From Desertivirga arenae (lineage in GTDB: Bacteria; Bacteroidota; Bacteroidia; Sphingobacteriales; Sphingobacteriaceae), in NCBI RefSeq assembly GCF_017355785.1, contig NZ_JAFEWE010000001.1, forward strand, positions 868,001-932,000: a stretch of DNA of 64,000 nucleotides. Direction: 5' to 3'. Under the pieces are notes generated by a model. It searched no databases. It saw nothing but the letters and a program-made list of their open reading frames with translations, and was not told where the DNA came from. Made by a program: the position numbers and the translations under genes. Below, in pieces: positions 8,575 through 17,400 of the stretch (position 1 is the first letter of the stretch; each line of letters opens with the position of its first letter).

Positions 8575-9504
8575 ATGAAAAAATTACTATTACCCGTTTT
8601 CGCAATCTCAGCATTATTGCTGGGATCCTGCTCTACACAAAAAATTGCCCAGCAACAGAGCAATGAGGATGATGTGTATTTTACAGAAGCAAAGGCGAAA
8701 GAAGTAACTTTTGCAGTCAGAGAAGAACGCAGAGAGGAGAAGAGCTATCGCACGGACGAGCAGTTGTACGGCGGCGGCAACTACGCGGATGACCGTTACG
8801 ATAATAGTTACTATGATGACTACAATTATGACTACGGCTATGCATCACGTCTAAACCGCTTCTACGGTCGTTCTCCATGGAGGTCAAATTACTATGACAG
8901 CTGGTACGCTTATTCTTATAATCCATGGTATACTTACCGTTATGATCCATTCTTTTATGATCCATGGTACTATCGGGGAGGAATATCCCTTTCATTAGGA
9001 TTCGGTGCTTATCCACGTTGGGGTGGCTACGGATACTATGACAATTTTTACATGGGATATTACGGAGCTCCATACGCTAGCAACTATTGGGGGCCTTACT
9101 CCTACTATAATGTATACCCTGGGTATGTATATAACAGAAGGTCCAATCCTAATTATGGCCCAAGGCCAACAAGAGGAGGTTCGGATGTGTACCGCTCTTC
9201 AGGAAGAGGAACGATAATAACTGGAGGTCAACCAAGAAGTTCAACTAATGGAAACGGCAGAACCAGTAGTTCTGGCGAAGAACCTAGCTACAGAAGACCG
9301 AGACCTTCTGGTCCGGATTATAATACTCAAAGAGAAAGACAGCCTTCCACCAGTTCAACCAGGGAGACTCAACCACAAACCCGTACTGAAAGACCAGCAC
9401 CGGTTGAACGCTCAGCTCCGGCACCTTCCAGCTATGGCGGCGGAAATAGCAGCAGCGGTGGTGGAAATAATTCAGGTTCACGTCCTTCGAGAGGAGGCAA
9501 CTAA
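8575..9504 (+). CDS. Tyr/Gly/Ser-rich low-complexity lipoprotein
   Basis: No recognised family. A lipoprotein signal peptide is clear (MKKLLLPVFAISALLLGSC, Cys19), followed by a Ser/Gln start typical of surface or outer-membrane anchoring. About residues 55-195 are extremely Tyr-rich with repeated D-Y, W-Y and P-W-Y motifs. The remaining C-terminal ~110 residues are Arg/Ser/Pro/Gly-rich and disordered-looking, ending in Gly/Ser runs. It is 12 bp upstream of a FadL-like outer-membrane gene, so the two are probably co-transcribed. The composition suggests an extended envelope-surface or matrix protein, which is inference. Confidence 0.8.
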   Translation: MKKLLLPVFAISALLLGSCSTQKIAQQQSNEDDVYFTEAKAKEVTFAVREERREEKSYRTDEQLYGGGNYADDRYDNSYYDDYNYDYGYASRLNRFYGRSPWRSNYYDSWYAYSYNPWYTYRYDPFFYDPWYYRGGISLSLGFGAYPRWGGYGYYDNFYMGYYGAPYASNYWGPYSYYNVYPGYVYNRRSNPNYGPRPTRGGSDVYRSSGRGTIITGGQPRSSTNGNGRTSSSGEEPSYRRPRPSGPDYNTQRERQPSTSSTRETQPQTRTERPAPVERSAPAPSSYGGGNSSSGGGNNSGSRPSRGGN

Positions 9505-9515
9505 GTATTAAAACA

Positions 9516-11021
9516 ATGAAACACACATATATTATTTTATTGATCGCCTTGCTGGCGATTAAAGGGGAAAGTTATGCGCAGGGTTATGCGACGGATGCCT
9601 TAAGATTTTCGCAATACGAGTTTGGGTCGACAGCCAGGATTAAGGCATTGGGAAATGCACAAACTGCAATGGGTGGCGATCTGAGTTCTATCAGTGGTAA
9701 TCCAGCTGGATTGGGTTTATATACTAAATCAGAGTTCGCCTTTACTCCTGAATTAATGAATTATAATACAACCAGTAGGTATTTCAATCAAAGCACTGAT
9801 GCTAGTCGCGGACAAGTAGGCATTAGCAATGTGGGTGCAGTATTTGCCATAAAGCTAAATAAGGTCAAAGGACAGGACCTTAAAAAAGGAGCGCTAGCCT
9901 TAAACTTTGGTATCGGGTATAGTAAAACCTCGAATTTTGGCAATAAGATCATGTTTTCGGGGGTAAATAATCAGAACTCAATTGCTAATTTTTATGCCGA
10001 TCTGGGAAACAACAGTAAGGGCACTAATCTGGCTGCAGGTAGTATCCCTGATGCAGCTTATGAAAGTCAACTTATAAATTATAATAACACCTACACTGCT
10101 ATAACCAATCCAAATCCTACTCAAGAAGAAACGATCATCAGAAAGGGTTCACAATCAGAATTTAATCTGGCTGCAGGTTTAAATGTTGGAAACAAAGTAT
10201 ATTTCGGAGCTGCAGTTGGAATACTAGGAATCAATTATTCATCTGATAATACTTTTACTGAAAGTGGCACTTTATCTTACGCTGATCCACGTGGAAATTA
10301 TCAGGAAAACTATTCAAATAATTATTATCAACGTTTTGAATCTAAAGGAACAGGAGTTAACGCAAAATTCGGTATGATCTTCAGACCGAGCAAGTTCTTG
10401 CGTTTAGGAGCTAACATTCAATCTCCTAACTGGTATACGATAGATGATAACTATTCTGAAAGTATTCGTACGCGTTTAACTAACAATCCTTACTTCACAG
10501 ATCAGGAAGTTAAATCGCAAAATCAGCAATTTGAGACGTACACTTACAACCTTCGTACTCCAGCTAAGTTCAGTCTGGGAGCCGCCCTTTTATCCGGAAA
10601 GATTGGTTTTATTACCGGTGATGTTGAATTTGTTGATTATAGCAGTATGGAACTTAGTGAACCTGATAGCTATAATTCCGGTGATGTTGCTGAAGATAAC
10701 AGATTCATAGTTAACAACTACAAAAACGCTGTAAACTATAAGGTAGGAGCCGAAGTAAAGGCAGGCCCACAGTTCATGCTAAGAGCAGGTTATGGAGTGA
10801 CTGGCTCTCCGATGGAAAATTCAGTTCAAGATCTGGAAATCAAGACGTATTCTTTTGGGGGTGGTTACCGGGCCGGTAATTTAAGCCTTGACGTTGCTTT
10901 TATCAACAACACTCGCAATTCATCTTTATCTCCATACTTGTTAGACAGTGGCGTTAATCCTGTTGCTACATCTAAAAACGTTAAAAACGGAGTATTTATA
11001 ACCATAGCTACTCGCTTCTAA
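9516..11021 (+). CDS. Outer-membrane transport protein, OmpP1/FadL/TodX-like
   Basis: A 501-residue predicted outer-membrane beta-barrel. Sec signal peptide cleaved after about SYAQ (residue 21). The mature N-terminus includes G-S-T-A-R-I-K-A-L-G-N-A-Q-T-A-M-G-G-D followed by NPAGLGLYTKSE, the NPA motif of the FadL hatch region. The rest alternates amphipathic strands and ends in Phe (TIATRF), as barrels do. Family members import hydrophobic compounds; in Sphingobacteriaceae such proteins are often labelled hemin receptor. The ligand is unknown. A terminator follows. Confidence 0.75.
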   Translation: MKHTYIILLIALLAIKGESYAQGYATDALRFSQYEFGSTARIKALGNAQTAMGGDLSSISGNPAGLGLYTKSEFAFTPELMNYNTTSRYFNQSTDASRGQVGISNVGAVFAIKLNKVKGQDLKKGALALNFGIGYSKTSNFGNKIMFSGVNNQNSIANFYADLGNNSKGTNLAAGSIPDAAYESQLINYNNTYTAITNPNPTQEETIIRKGSQSEFNLAAGLNVGNKVYFGAAVGILGINYSSDNTFTESGTLSYADPRGNYQENYSNNYYQRFESKGTGVNAKFGMIFRPSKFLRLGANIQSPNWYTIDDNYSESIRTRLTNNPYFTDQEVKSQNQQFETYTYNLRTPAKFSLGAALLSGKIGFITGDVEFVDYSSMELSEPDSYNSGDVAEDNRFIVNNYKNAVNYKVGAEVKAGPQFMLRAGYGVTGSPMENSVQDLEIKTYSFGGGYRAGNLSLDVAFINNTRNSSLSPYLLDSGVNPVATSKNVKNGVFITIATRF

Positions 11022-11026
11022 TATTC

Positions 11027-11065
11027 AACAGTGGCCGCAGCTTCCTCTGCAGCCACTGTTTTTAA
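11027..11065 (+). terminator. Terminator after the FadL-like gene
   Basis: Stem AACAGTGGC (11027-11035) / GCCACTGTT (11052-11060), with an inner GCAG/CTGC pairing and a T tail. Confidence 0.8.
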
Positions 11066-11118
11066 ATAACCATTACTTCCTCTATCACATTTCCCTTCAC
11101 ATTTCCCCTTTCATATTT

Positions 11119-11126
11119 TACCTTTG
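11119..11126 (+). promoter_or_regulatory. -7 box of the SDR gene
   Basis: TACCTTTG, 15 nt before the ATG at 11142. It overlaps the in-frame TTG codon at 11124, which argues against that upstream start. Confidence 0.5.
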
Positions 11127-11141
11127 AGCTCTAGTATTGAT

Positions 11142-11957
11142 ATGAGCTTAAAAAACAAAACTGTTATTATTACAGGTGCATCTTCAGGTATTGGCCGGGC
11201 TTGCGCTGAAGAATTTGCAAAACAGGGAGCCAACCTTGTTCTGGGTGCCCGCCAGTTTGTTACTCTTTGTGAAATAGCACAGAAAATAGAAAAAGACTTT
11301 GGGGTAAAAGCGATTGCTGTTCAGTGCGATGTATCCAAAGAAGAGGATTGCGAACATCTAATTAAACAAGCAGAATTAACCTTTAACAGGATTGATGTCT
11401 TAATTAATAACGCTGGGATCAGTATGCGAGCTCTGTTCAAAGACCTTGATCTGGTAGTGATTAAGAACCTGATGGATATTAATTTCTGGGGTACTGTGTA
11501 CTGTACAAAATTTGCCATGCCTCAATTATTAAAGAACCAGGGATCAGTAGTGGGAGTATCCTCTATTGCGGGATATCGGGGATTACCGGGCCGTACCGGT
11601 TATTCAGCATCTAAGTTTGCTATGAATGGATTCTTAGAAGCTTTGCGGGTTGAAAATTTGAAAACAGGACTTCATGTAATGATCGCGGCACCAGGGTTTA
11701 CGGCTTCCAATATCAGGAATACCGCCTTGGCGAAAGATGGCAGCTCACAAGGAGAAACGAGTATGGATGAAGGCAAAATGATGACAGCTGAGGAAGTGGC
11801 AGCAATTATCGTTGATGGAGTGGTTAAACGCAAAAGGACCCTAATAATGACAGGCCAGGGGAAACTGGCGGTTTTAATGAATAAACTTATACCAGCCTGG
11901 GTTGACAAAAAAGTATTCGAACTGTTTGCAAAGGAAAGAGATCCACTTATCAAATAA
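11142..11957 (+). CDS. Short-chain dehydrogenase/reductase (SDR family oxidoreductase)
   Basis: Classical SDR of 271 residues from the ATG at 11142. The Rossmann motif TGASSGIG is at about residues 11-18, NNAG near 90, catalytic Ser in GVSSIAGYRG and YSASK (Tyr-x3-Lys) about residues 155-159. The substrate loop does not identify a substrate. The C-terminal region (RKRTLIMTGQGKLAVLMNKLIP) resembles SDRs related to 3-ketosphinganine or acylglycerone reductases. It sits 25 bp before pssA, hinting at lipid metabolism; that link is inference. Confidence 0.88.
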   Translation: MSLKNKTVIITGASSGIGRACAEEFAKQGANLVLGARQFVTLCEIAQKIEKDFGVKAIAVQCDVSKEEDCEHLIKQAELTFNRIDVLINNAGISMRALFKDLDLVVIKNLMDINFWGTVYCTKFAMPQLLKNQGSVVGVSSIAGYRGLPGRTGYSASKFAMNGFLEALRVENLKTGLHVMIAAPGFTASNIRNTALAKDGSSQGETSMDEGKMMTAEEVAAIIVDGVVKRKRTLIMTGQGKLAVLMNKLIPAWVDKKVFELFAKERDPLIK

Positions 11958-11982
11958 AAATGCTTATCTAAAAACAATAAAA

Positions 11983-12516
11983 ATGGCCAGTAACAACTCC
12001 ATAACCCGTTTTGTCCGCCTTCCGGATCTTATTTCCCTTGGAAATGGAGTACTTGGCATCCTATCCATCATCTGCAGTATTCATCATTACACAGATCTTG
12101 CTGTTCTGGCTATCGTTCTAGCTGGAGTTCTTGATTTTCTTGACGGGCGCATTGCAAGACGAATGGGTTTGGCCTCTCCTTTTGGGGTTCAGCTTGATTC
12201 TCTATGTGATATTTGCTCTTTCATTGTTGCTCCGGCAATTTTTGCCTATACAATGGACAGCATTGATGTTACCATCAGGATTGCGCTGGTAATTATTTAT
12301 CTGATTGCCGGATTGCTACGACTTGCACGCTTTAATATTACAGGCACCCTTGATAATGGGAAATATTTTGAAGGAATGCCGGTTCCTTTTAGTATTGCAA
12401 TTGTATGCAGTTACTTTCTGTTCACTTACTTCGGCCTGCCCCTCCTTATTTGGATGGCACTATATTTTATTCATGCATTCCTGATGGTTTCGACTTTGAA
12501 AATCAGGAAGCTTTAA
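11983..12516 (+). CDS. pssA: CDP-alcohol phosphatidyltransferase, probably phosphatidylserine synthase
   Basis: A 177-residue integral membrane enzyme that joins a CDP-diacylglycerol to an alcohol, most likely serine. The catalytic signature D-G-x2-A-R-x8-G-x3-D-x3-D is complete (DGRIARRMGLASPFGVQLD, then D of SLCD), at about residues 54-76. Around it are five to six hydrophobic helices. The N-terminal LPDLISLGNGVLGILSI resembles type II PssA. The start is ATG at 11983; the upstream in-frame extension overlaps the SDR gene and is not homologous. The last 4 bp overlap the convergent yitT-like gene. Confidence 0.85.
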   Translation: MASNNSITRFVRLPDLISLGNGVLGILSIICSIHHYTDLAVLAIVLAGVLDFLDGRIARRMGLASPFGVQLDSLCDICSFIVAPAIFAYTMDSIDVTIRIALVIIYLIAGLLRLARFNITGTLDNGKYFEGMPVPFSIAIVCSYFLFTYFGLPLLIWMALYFIHAFLMVSTLKIRKL

Positions 12517-13397
12517 TGTAAGGGCCTTCTCTTGATAATTCCCCCATTCGTTTCGGTAATTACGTTCATCACCATAAAAGCTTTACGATCTATAGCTGCG
12601 ACCACCTCCTTTACTTTCGTAACTTCAAGCCGGGTAACTACAGTGAACACAATATCAATGTCCTTATCGGCGTGCATATTTCCTCCAAAGCCCCGTTCTC
12701 CTTTATAGATCGTTACGCCGCGACCAAGATTATATATAATAGCCTCCCGGATCTCTTTACTTCTTGAGGAAATGATAGTGACTCCCGTATACTCTTCTAT
12801 TCCCTGAATAATAAAGTCGACAGTTTTAGAAGCAGCCAAATAGGTTAGGATCGAGTATAGGGCCGCTTCGATACCAAGAATGAAAGCGGCAATAATAAAG
12901 ATCACTACATTTATGATCAGGATGATGTCCCCGATAGAAAAAACGCTTTTCCGGTTTATATAAACCGCCATTATTTCGGTGCCATCTAGAACGCAGCCCC
13001 CTCTCATGGCCATTCCGATCCCTGCTCCCAGGAAAAAGCCTCCGAAAATTGCGGTAAGAAGCTTATCGTTCGTGATGATCGGGAAATCCAGAAAGAAAAT
13101 AACCAGAGCCAGGCCGGAGACTGCTGCAAGGGTATACAAAGAGAAACTTCTCCCTATTTGTTTAGCCCCCATGTAGATGAACGGAGCGTTAAATACCAAT
13201 AAACAGACGGAAACTGGAATATTAGTTGTGTGATTAACCAGCAGGGATATGCCAGTTACCCCCCCATCAATAAATCCGTTTGGCACCAGAAAGCCCTTTA
13301 AGCCAAATGCGGCAAGAAAAACTCCGGCAACAACAAACAGGGCCTTTCCCAGCTTTTGACGGAAGGATAAAATATATTTGGTTCGCCTACTTTTCAT
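12513..13397 (-). CDS. YitT family membrane protein (DUF161 + DUF2179)
   Basis: A 294-residue inner-membrane protein. Five to six hydrophobic segments span about residues 15-200, with the family motif FLVPNGFIDGGVTGISLL and a later GGCVLDGTEIMA repeat of the DUF161 half. The C-terminal ~85 residues form the soluble DUF2179 domain (ITIYKGERGFGG...VTRLEVTKVKEVVAAIDRKAF). Biochemical role unknown. Convergent overlap of 4 bp with pssA leaves no room for a separate terminator. Confidence 0.9.
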   Translation of the reverse strand: MKSRRTKYILSFRQKLGKALFVVAGVFLAAFGLKGFLVPNGFIDGGVTGISLLVNHTTNIPVSVCLLVFNAPFIYMGAKQIGRSFSLYTLAAVSGLALVIFFLDFPIITNDKLLTAIFGGFFLGAGIGMAMRGGCVLDGTEIMAVYINRKSVFSIGDIILIINVVIFIIAAFILGIEAALYSILTYLAASKTVDFIIQGIEEYTGVTIISSRSKEIREAIIYNLGRGVTIYKGERGFGGNMHADKDIDIVFTVVTRLEVTKVKEVVAAIDRKAFMVMNVITETNGGIIKRRPLH

Positions 13398-13530
13398 ATC
13401 TGGTTAAAAATAATAAAAAGGAATATGGAGGCAAGGACAAATTCTTTTTTCCAGTTCCAAAATATTCCCCTTATTTTGTAAGAATGCCAACGATAGCGTT
13501 TAATTTTTAAAATATTTCTACTCCTATAAT

Positions 13531-14475
13531 ATGAAGATAAAAAAAGCAGTAATTACTGCGGCTGCTCGGGGCGAACGCCTTTACCCTGTTGCTGACACGA
13601 TACAAAAAGCAATGCTTCCTGTTATTGATGTTGATGGTTTACATAAGCCAGTTATCCAAATCATTGCAGAAGAGGCCTTTGCCAGTGGAATTGAAGAAAT
13701 TTGCATTGTCTGTGCACCAGGAGATGGAGAGCGGTACAAAGCAGCCTTCAAATCCTTAAGGGACAATCTGGTAAAATCCTTCCAGAATGCCGATTGGGCA
13801 AACCAGGAAGCACAGAAAATTGACCATTTAGTAAACAACCTCCATTTTGCTGAGCAGGCAGAAGCTAAGGGTTACGGACATGCGGTGCTTTGCGCGGCAG
13901 AATTTACAGGAGATGATCCTTTCCTTCTGCTTCTGGGAGACTACCTTTACATCTCTGAGCTGGCACAAAAGCGCTGTGCTGCACAACTGATCGATCTTGC
14001 AACCCAGGAGAATTGTTCTGTATCTGCAGTAAATCCAACCCCTGAACATCTTATCGGACGTTACGGAACTTTAACCGGTAAACAGTTGAGCAATCAGCAC
14101 GGCGTTTACAAAATCGATAAGATCATAGAGAAACCGTCCCTAAGCCTTGCAGAGCTAGAGTTGCAAACTCCAGGCCTGCGTATTGGATATTACTTATGCT
14201 TTTTCGGAATGCATGTGTTCACGCCTTCTGTAATGAAAATGCTTGAGCAACAAGTGCAAGGCGGTGCAGAAAATATTATGCTGACCCCTACCCTTCAGGA
14301 ACTAGCAGAATCAGAGAAATATCTTGCGCTTGAAGTTAAAGGGTCGCGCTATGACTTGAGTCGCAAACATGGTCTGTTGCAAGCTCAACTTGCACTAGGA
14401 CTTGCGGGTGAAGCAAAAAGCGAAACTCTGGGAACGCTCGTTGAACTACTTGCCGAAGCTAATTCCAGAAAATAA
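13531..14475 (+). CDS. GalU-like nucleotidyltransferase (UTP--glucose-1-phosphate uridylyltransferase family)
   Basis: A 314-residue single-domain sugar-nucleotide pyrophosphorylase. The N-terminal nucleotide loop is ITAAARGERLYP, followed by K-A-M-L-P-V-I-D. The metal/sugar region reads LLLLGDYLY and the sugar loop includes IGRYGTL and KIIEKP. C-terminal DLSRKHGLLQAQLALGL matches the GalU end. The usual G-x-G-T-R loop is changed to A-A-R-G-E-R, so substrate preference may differ from housekeeping GalU. It is directly upstream of, and coupled to, a much larger protein that also carries a nucleotidyltransferase domain, so the pair probably act in one sugar-activation pathway. Confidence 0.85.
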   Translation: MKIKKAVITAAARGERLYPVADTIQKAMLPVIDVDGLHKPVIQIIAEEAFASGIEEICIVCAPGDGERYKAAFKSLRDNLVKSFQNADWANQEAQKIDHLVNNLHFAEQAEAKGYGHAVLCAAEFTGDDPFLLLLGDYLYISELAQKRCAAQLIDLATQENCSVSAVNPTPEHLIGRYGTLTGKQLSNQHGVYKIDKIIEKPSLSLAELELQTPGLRIGYYLCFFGMHVFTPSVMKMLEQQVQGGAENIMLTPTLQELAESEKYLALEVKGSRYDLSRKHGLLQAQLALGLAGEAKSETLGTLVELLAEANSRK

Positions 14476-14480
14476 GGAGG
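14474..14480 (+). promoter_or_regulatory. Strong Shine-Dalgarno site before the fusion gene
   Basis: AAGGAGG overlaps the stop region of the upstream gene. Perfect SD sites are uncommon in Bacteroidota. Its spacing is 1 nt to the ATG at 14482 and 4 nt to the ATG at 14485, so the second ATG may be the real start. Confidence 0.6.
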
Positions 14481-14481
14481 T

Positions 14482-17400
14482 ATGATGAATGTTTTTGTAG
14501 AAACAATTACCTCTGCAGAGCCGGAGAAACGCAACCGCTCCTTCTTTGAACTTGCTTCCAAATTCTCTTCAAGAGAACTTTTAAACGAGCTTATTCAACT
14601 GGAGAAATTTAGAAAGTCGACCGATAACCTTTACGATAAAGTGAGGGCGATCTTATTTTTAAATGCGGGCTTTCGCTATTTCTTAACAGAGGCAAAAGAT
14701 ATCCCGGAGACGGGAAAAATCCCCTACAGGGGTTTTGAAGATCTTTTGGGCAGGCGATTTGAAGAAGCCATTTCAGTCTTCTTGAATGATTTAAGCACGA
14801 ACGGCCCTAATGCTGCTTTATTCAGCGGATTAGCTGAATGCTATCATCATCTCTCGTTCCAGATCTTAGCCGATCAGGTGCGTAAAAGCGTTCGTTCCAG
14901 TAAGGGAAATCAATGGATGTTCCGCGCTGGAAACAAGGATGAACACCCTATATCCATACATCCTCAACTCCTTCAGAGAAAAGATAATTCTTTGTTCTAT
15001 CCGATCCTTCATGAGCAGACTTCAGTAAGGATGGATTTGACCCATAGTGGCTGGTCGGATATATTCTTCCTGGGAATGGACTATCCTGAAGGAGCACGTG
15101 TGATCAACGTCTCTATTGATCTCGGCGTATATGGTCGTGATAAAGATATCCGACCGCCGTTGAACTCGTATTTCAGAGTAATTCCAGAACCTGTTTTAAG
15201 GGTTACAAGCATCGACCTGGGTACCACGAAAGATATCACAGATCTTGACGATCTTTTTAATTTCGGAAATGATTATTTGAGTCTGGTTAAAGCAGGTATA
15301 ATTGCTTCAGGTCTAATCCCACCGTCTTTCGAGGGAACTAATCAATCACTTCCAGCTGTGCTGGCAAGAATTGCCGGACAGGGAATGGGAATTGAACTGG
15401 TAACACGGGTGAATGACATACCTAAGGGCTCGCGATTTGCCGTATCCACCAATTTGCTGGGATCTATCATTAGTTTGCTTATGCGGGCAACGGGGCAGAC
15501 GGAGAATTTAACCGGGGGACTAAACGAACAGGAAAGAAGACTTGTTGCTTCCAGAGCAATTTTGGGCGAATGGCTAGGCGGTTCTGGAGGCGGATGGCAG
15601 GATTCCGGAGGCGTATGGCCAGGGATCAAAGCGATACAAGGAGAATTTGCTCAGCCTGGTGATCCGGAGTTTGGTGTCTCAAAAGGAACATTATTACCGA
15701 GGCATAAAGTACTGACAGGCGAGGACGTCCATCCTGATTTCTTCCAGAAACTGACGGGCTCTTTGGTGCTAATGCATGGAGGTATGGCTTCTAATGTCGG
15801 ACCTATCCTTGAAATGGTGACTCAAAAGTACCTTTTAAGAGGGCAACGTGAAACGGCAGCAAGACAGCAAACCAATCAAATCTTCGAAAATATATTGGGA
15901 GCTATCAAAGAAGGCGATGTGAGAAAGCTTGCAGAAAATACAGATAAAAACTTTGCAGGCCCTATCAAGACCATTATTCCCTGGGCTTCTACTCATTATA
16001 CTGAGGAATTGATCCGCAAAGCAAAGCAACAGCTTGGGGCTGACTATTACGGCTTCCTTATGCTGGGAGGAATGTCTGGGGGAGGAATGGGAATGTTTGT
16101 AAATCCCGATAAATATGAGCTATACAAACAGCAATTGCTGGAGACCCTATTAAGCACTAAAAAAGCTCTTTCATCATCACTTCCTTTTGCTATGGACCCA
16201 GTTGTTTACAATTGGGATATTAATCATAAAGGGACAGTAGCAGACATGCTGGAGGGCAATGACGCGGTGATGCCTGAGCAGTATTATGCCATTCAGGTGT
16301 CAGACCTTGTGCGAAAGGAGCCATCTTCCATTTCATACATCAGAAGGGCTGAGATCGATTACTTTACCACCCATTGCGAGCAAAATAATATGGCCTATCC
16401 ATTGCTGCGCACCATTGTTAGTAACCTATTTAAGGTATCAGATCCTTCTTCTCAGGGGAACCGGGATGCAGAGAATGAGAAAGCGAACCGCATTAAGAAG
16501 GAAAATGGATTTGACTTTATTCAACATGAAGAGATCCGGGAGGAATTGCAGAAAGGCAGGATCGGTCTTTCAAGGAACCGCCTTCCTGCTGAAACTCTGA
16601 TAGAAGATGTAAAAGCAGAAGAAATTCAGAAGCTTGAAAAAATACAGTCAGTTGAAAGCGGGGAAAAGGCGATCCGGAGTGGAGAAGTTGGGGTAATAAG
16701 CTTAGCCGCTGGAGTTGGAAGTCGCTGGACAAAGGGTGCCGGTGTAATAAAGGCGATAAATCCTTTTGTAGAAATTAAAGGCATTCACAGAAGCTTCCTT
16801 GAGATCCACCTGGCTAAAACCAGGAAGGCCGCAGAAAAGTGGCAGGCAAGAATCCCTCATGTGGTGGCGACCAGCTATCTTACCCATTCTGCTATTGAAT
16901 TAAAGTTAAAGGAGACCCGGAACTTTGGTTATGATGGTCCCGTTTATCTTTCTGAAGGCAGGTCTATTGGCCAGCGGTTCGTACCCATGGAGCGCGACCT
17001 ACGCTTTATGTGGGAGGAGATGCCTCAGGAAACCCTGGATGAAAACAAGCAGAAGGTACGTGATTCAGTTCGGCAAAGTATGATCAACTGGGCTAAATCG
17101 AAAGGTGAAGGGACTGATTATGTAGATAATATCGCAGCACAGCGCTTCTCACCTTTGGGTCACTGGTACGAAGTTTCCAATTTGTTAAGGAATGGAACGC
17201 TGGCCCGCTTGATTCAAGAGCAACCTCAAATTCAAACGCTTATGCTTCATAATATTGATACCCTTGGCGCAGATATCGACCCTGCCGCCCTGGAGTATCA
17301 CTTGAAAAGTGGCAATGTTCTAACTTTTGAGGTAATTCCGAGACGACTGGAAGATCGCGGAGGAGGTTTAGCAAGGATCAACGGAAACTTGCGATTACTC

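Noticed and set aside
16286-16600. 104-codon plus-strand ORF inside the large fusion gene
   Set aside because: Alternate-frame shadow of a well-supported long coding region.
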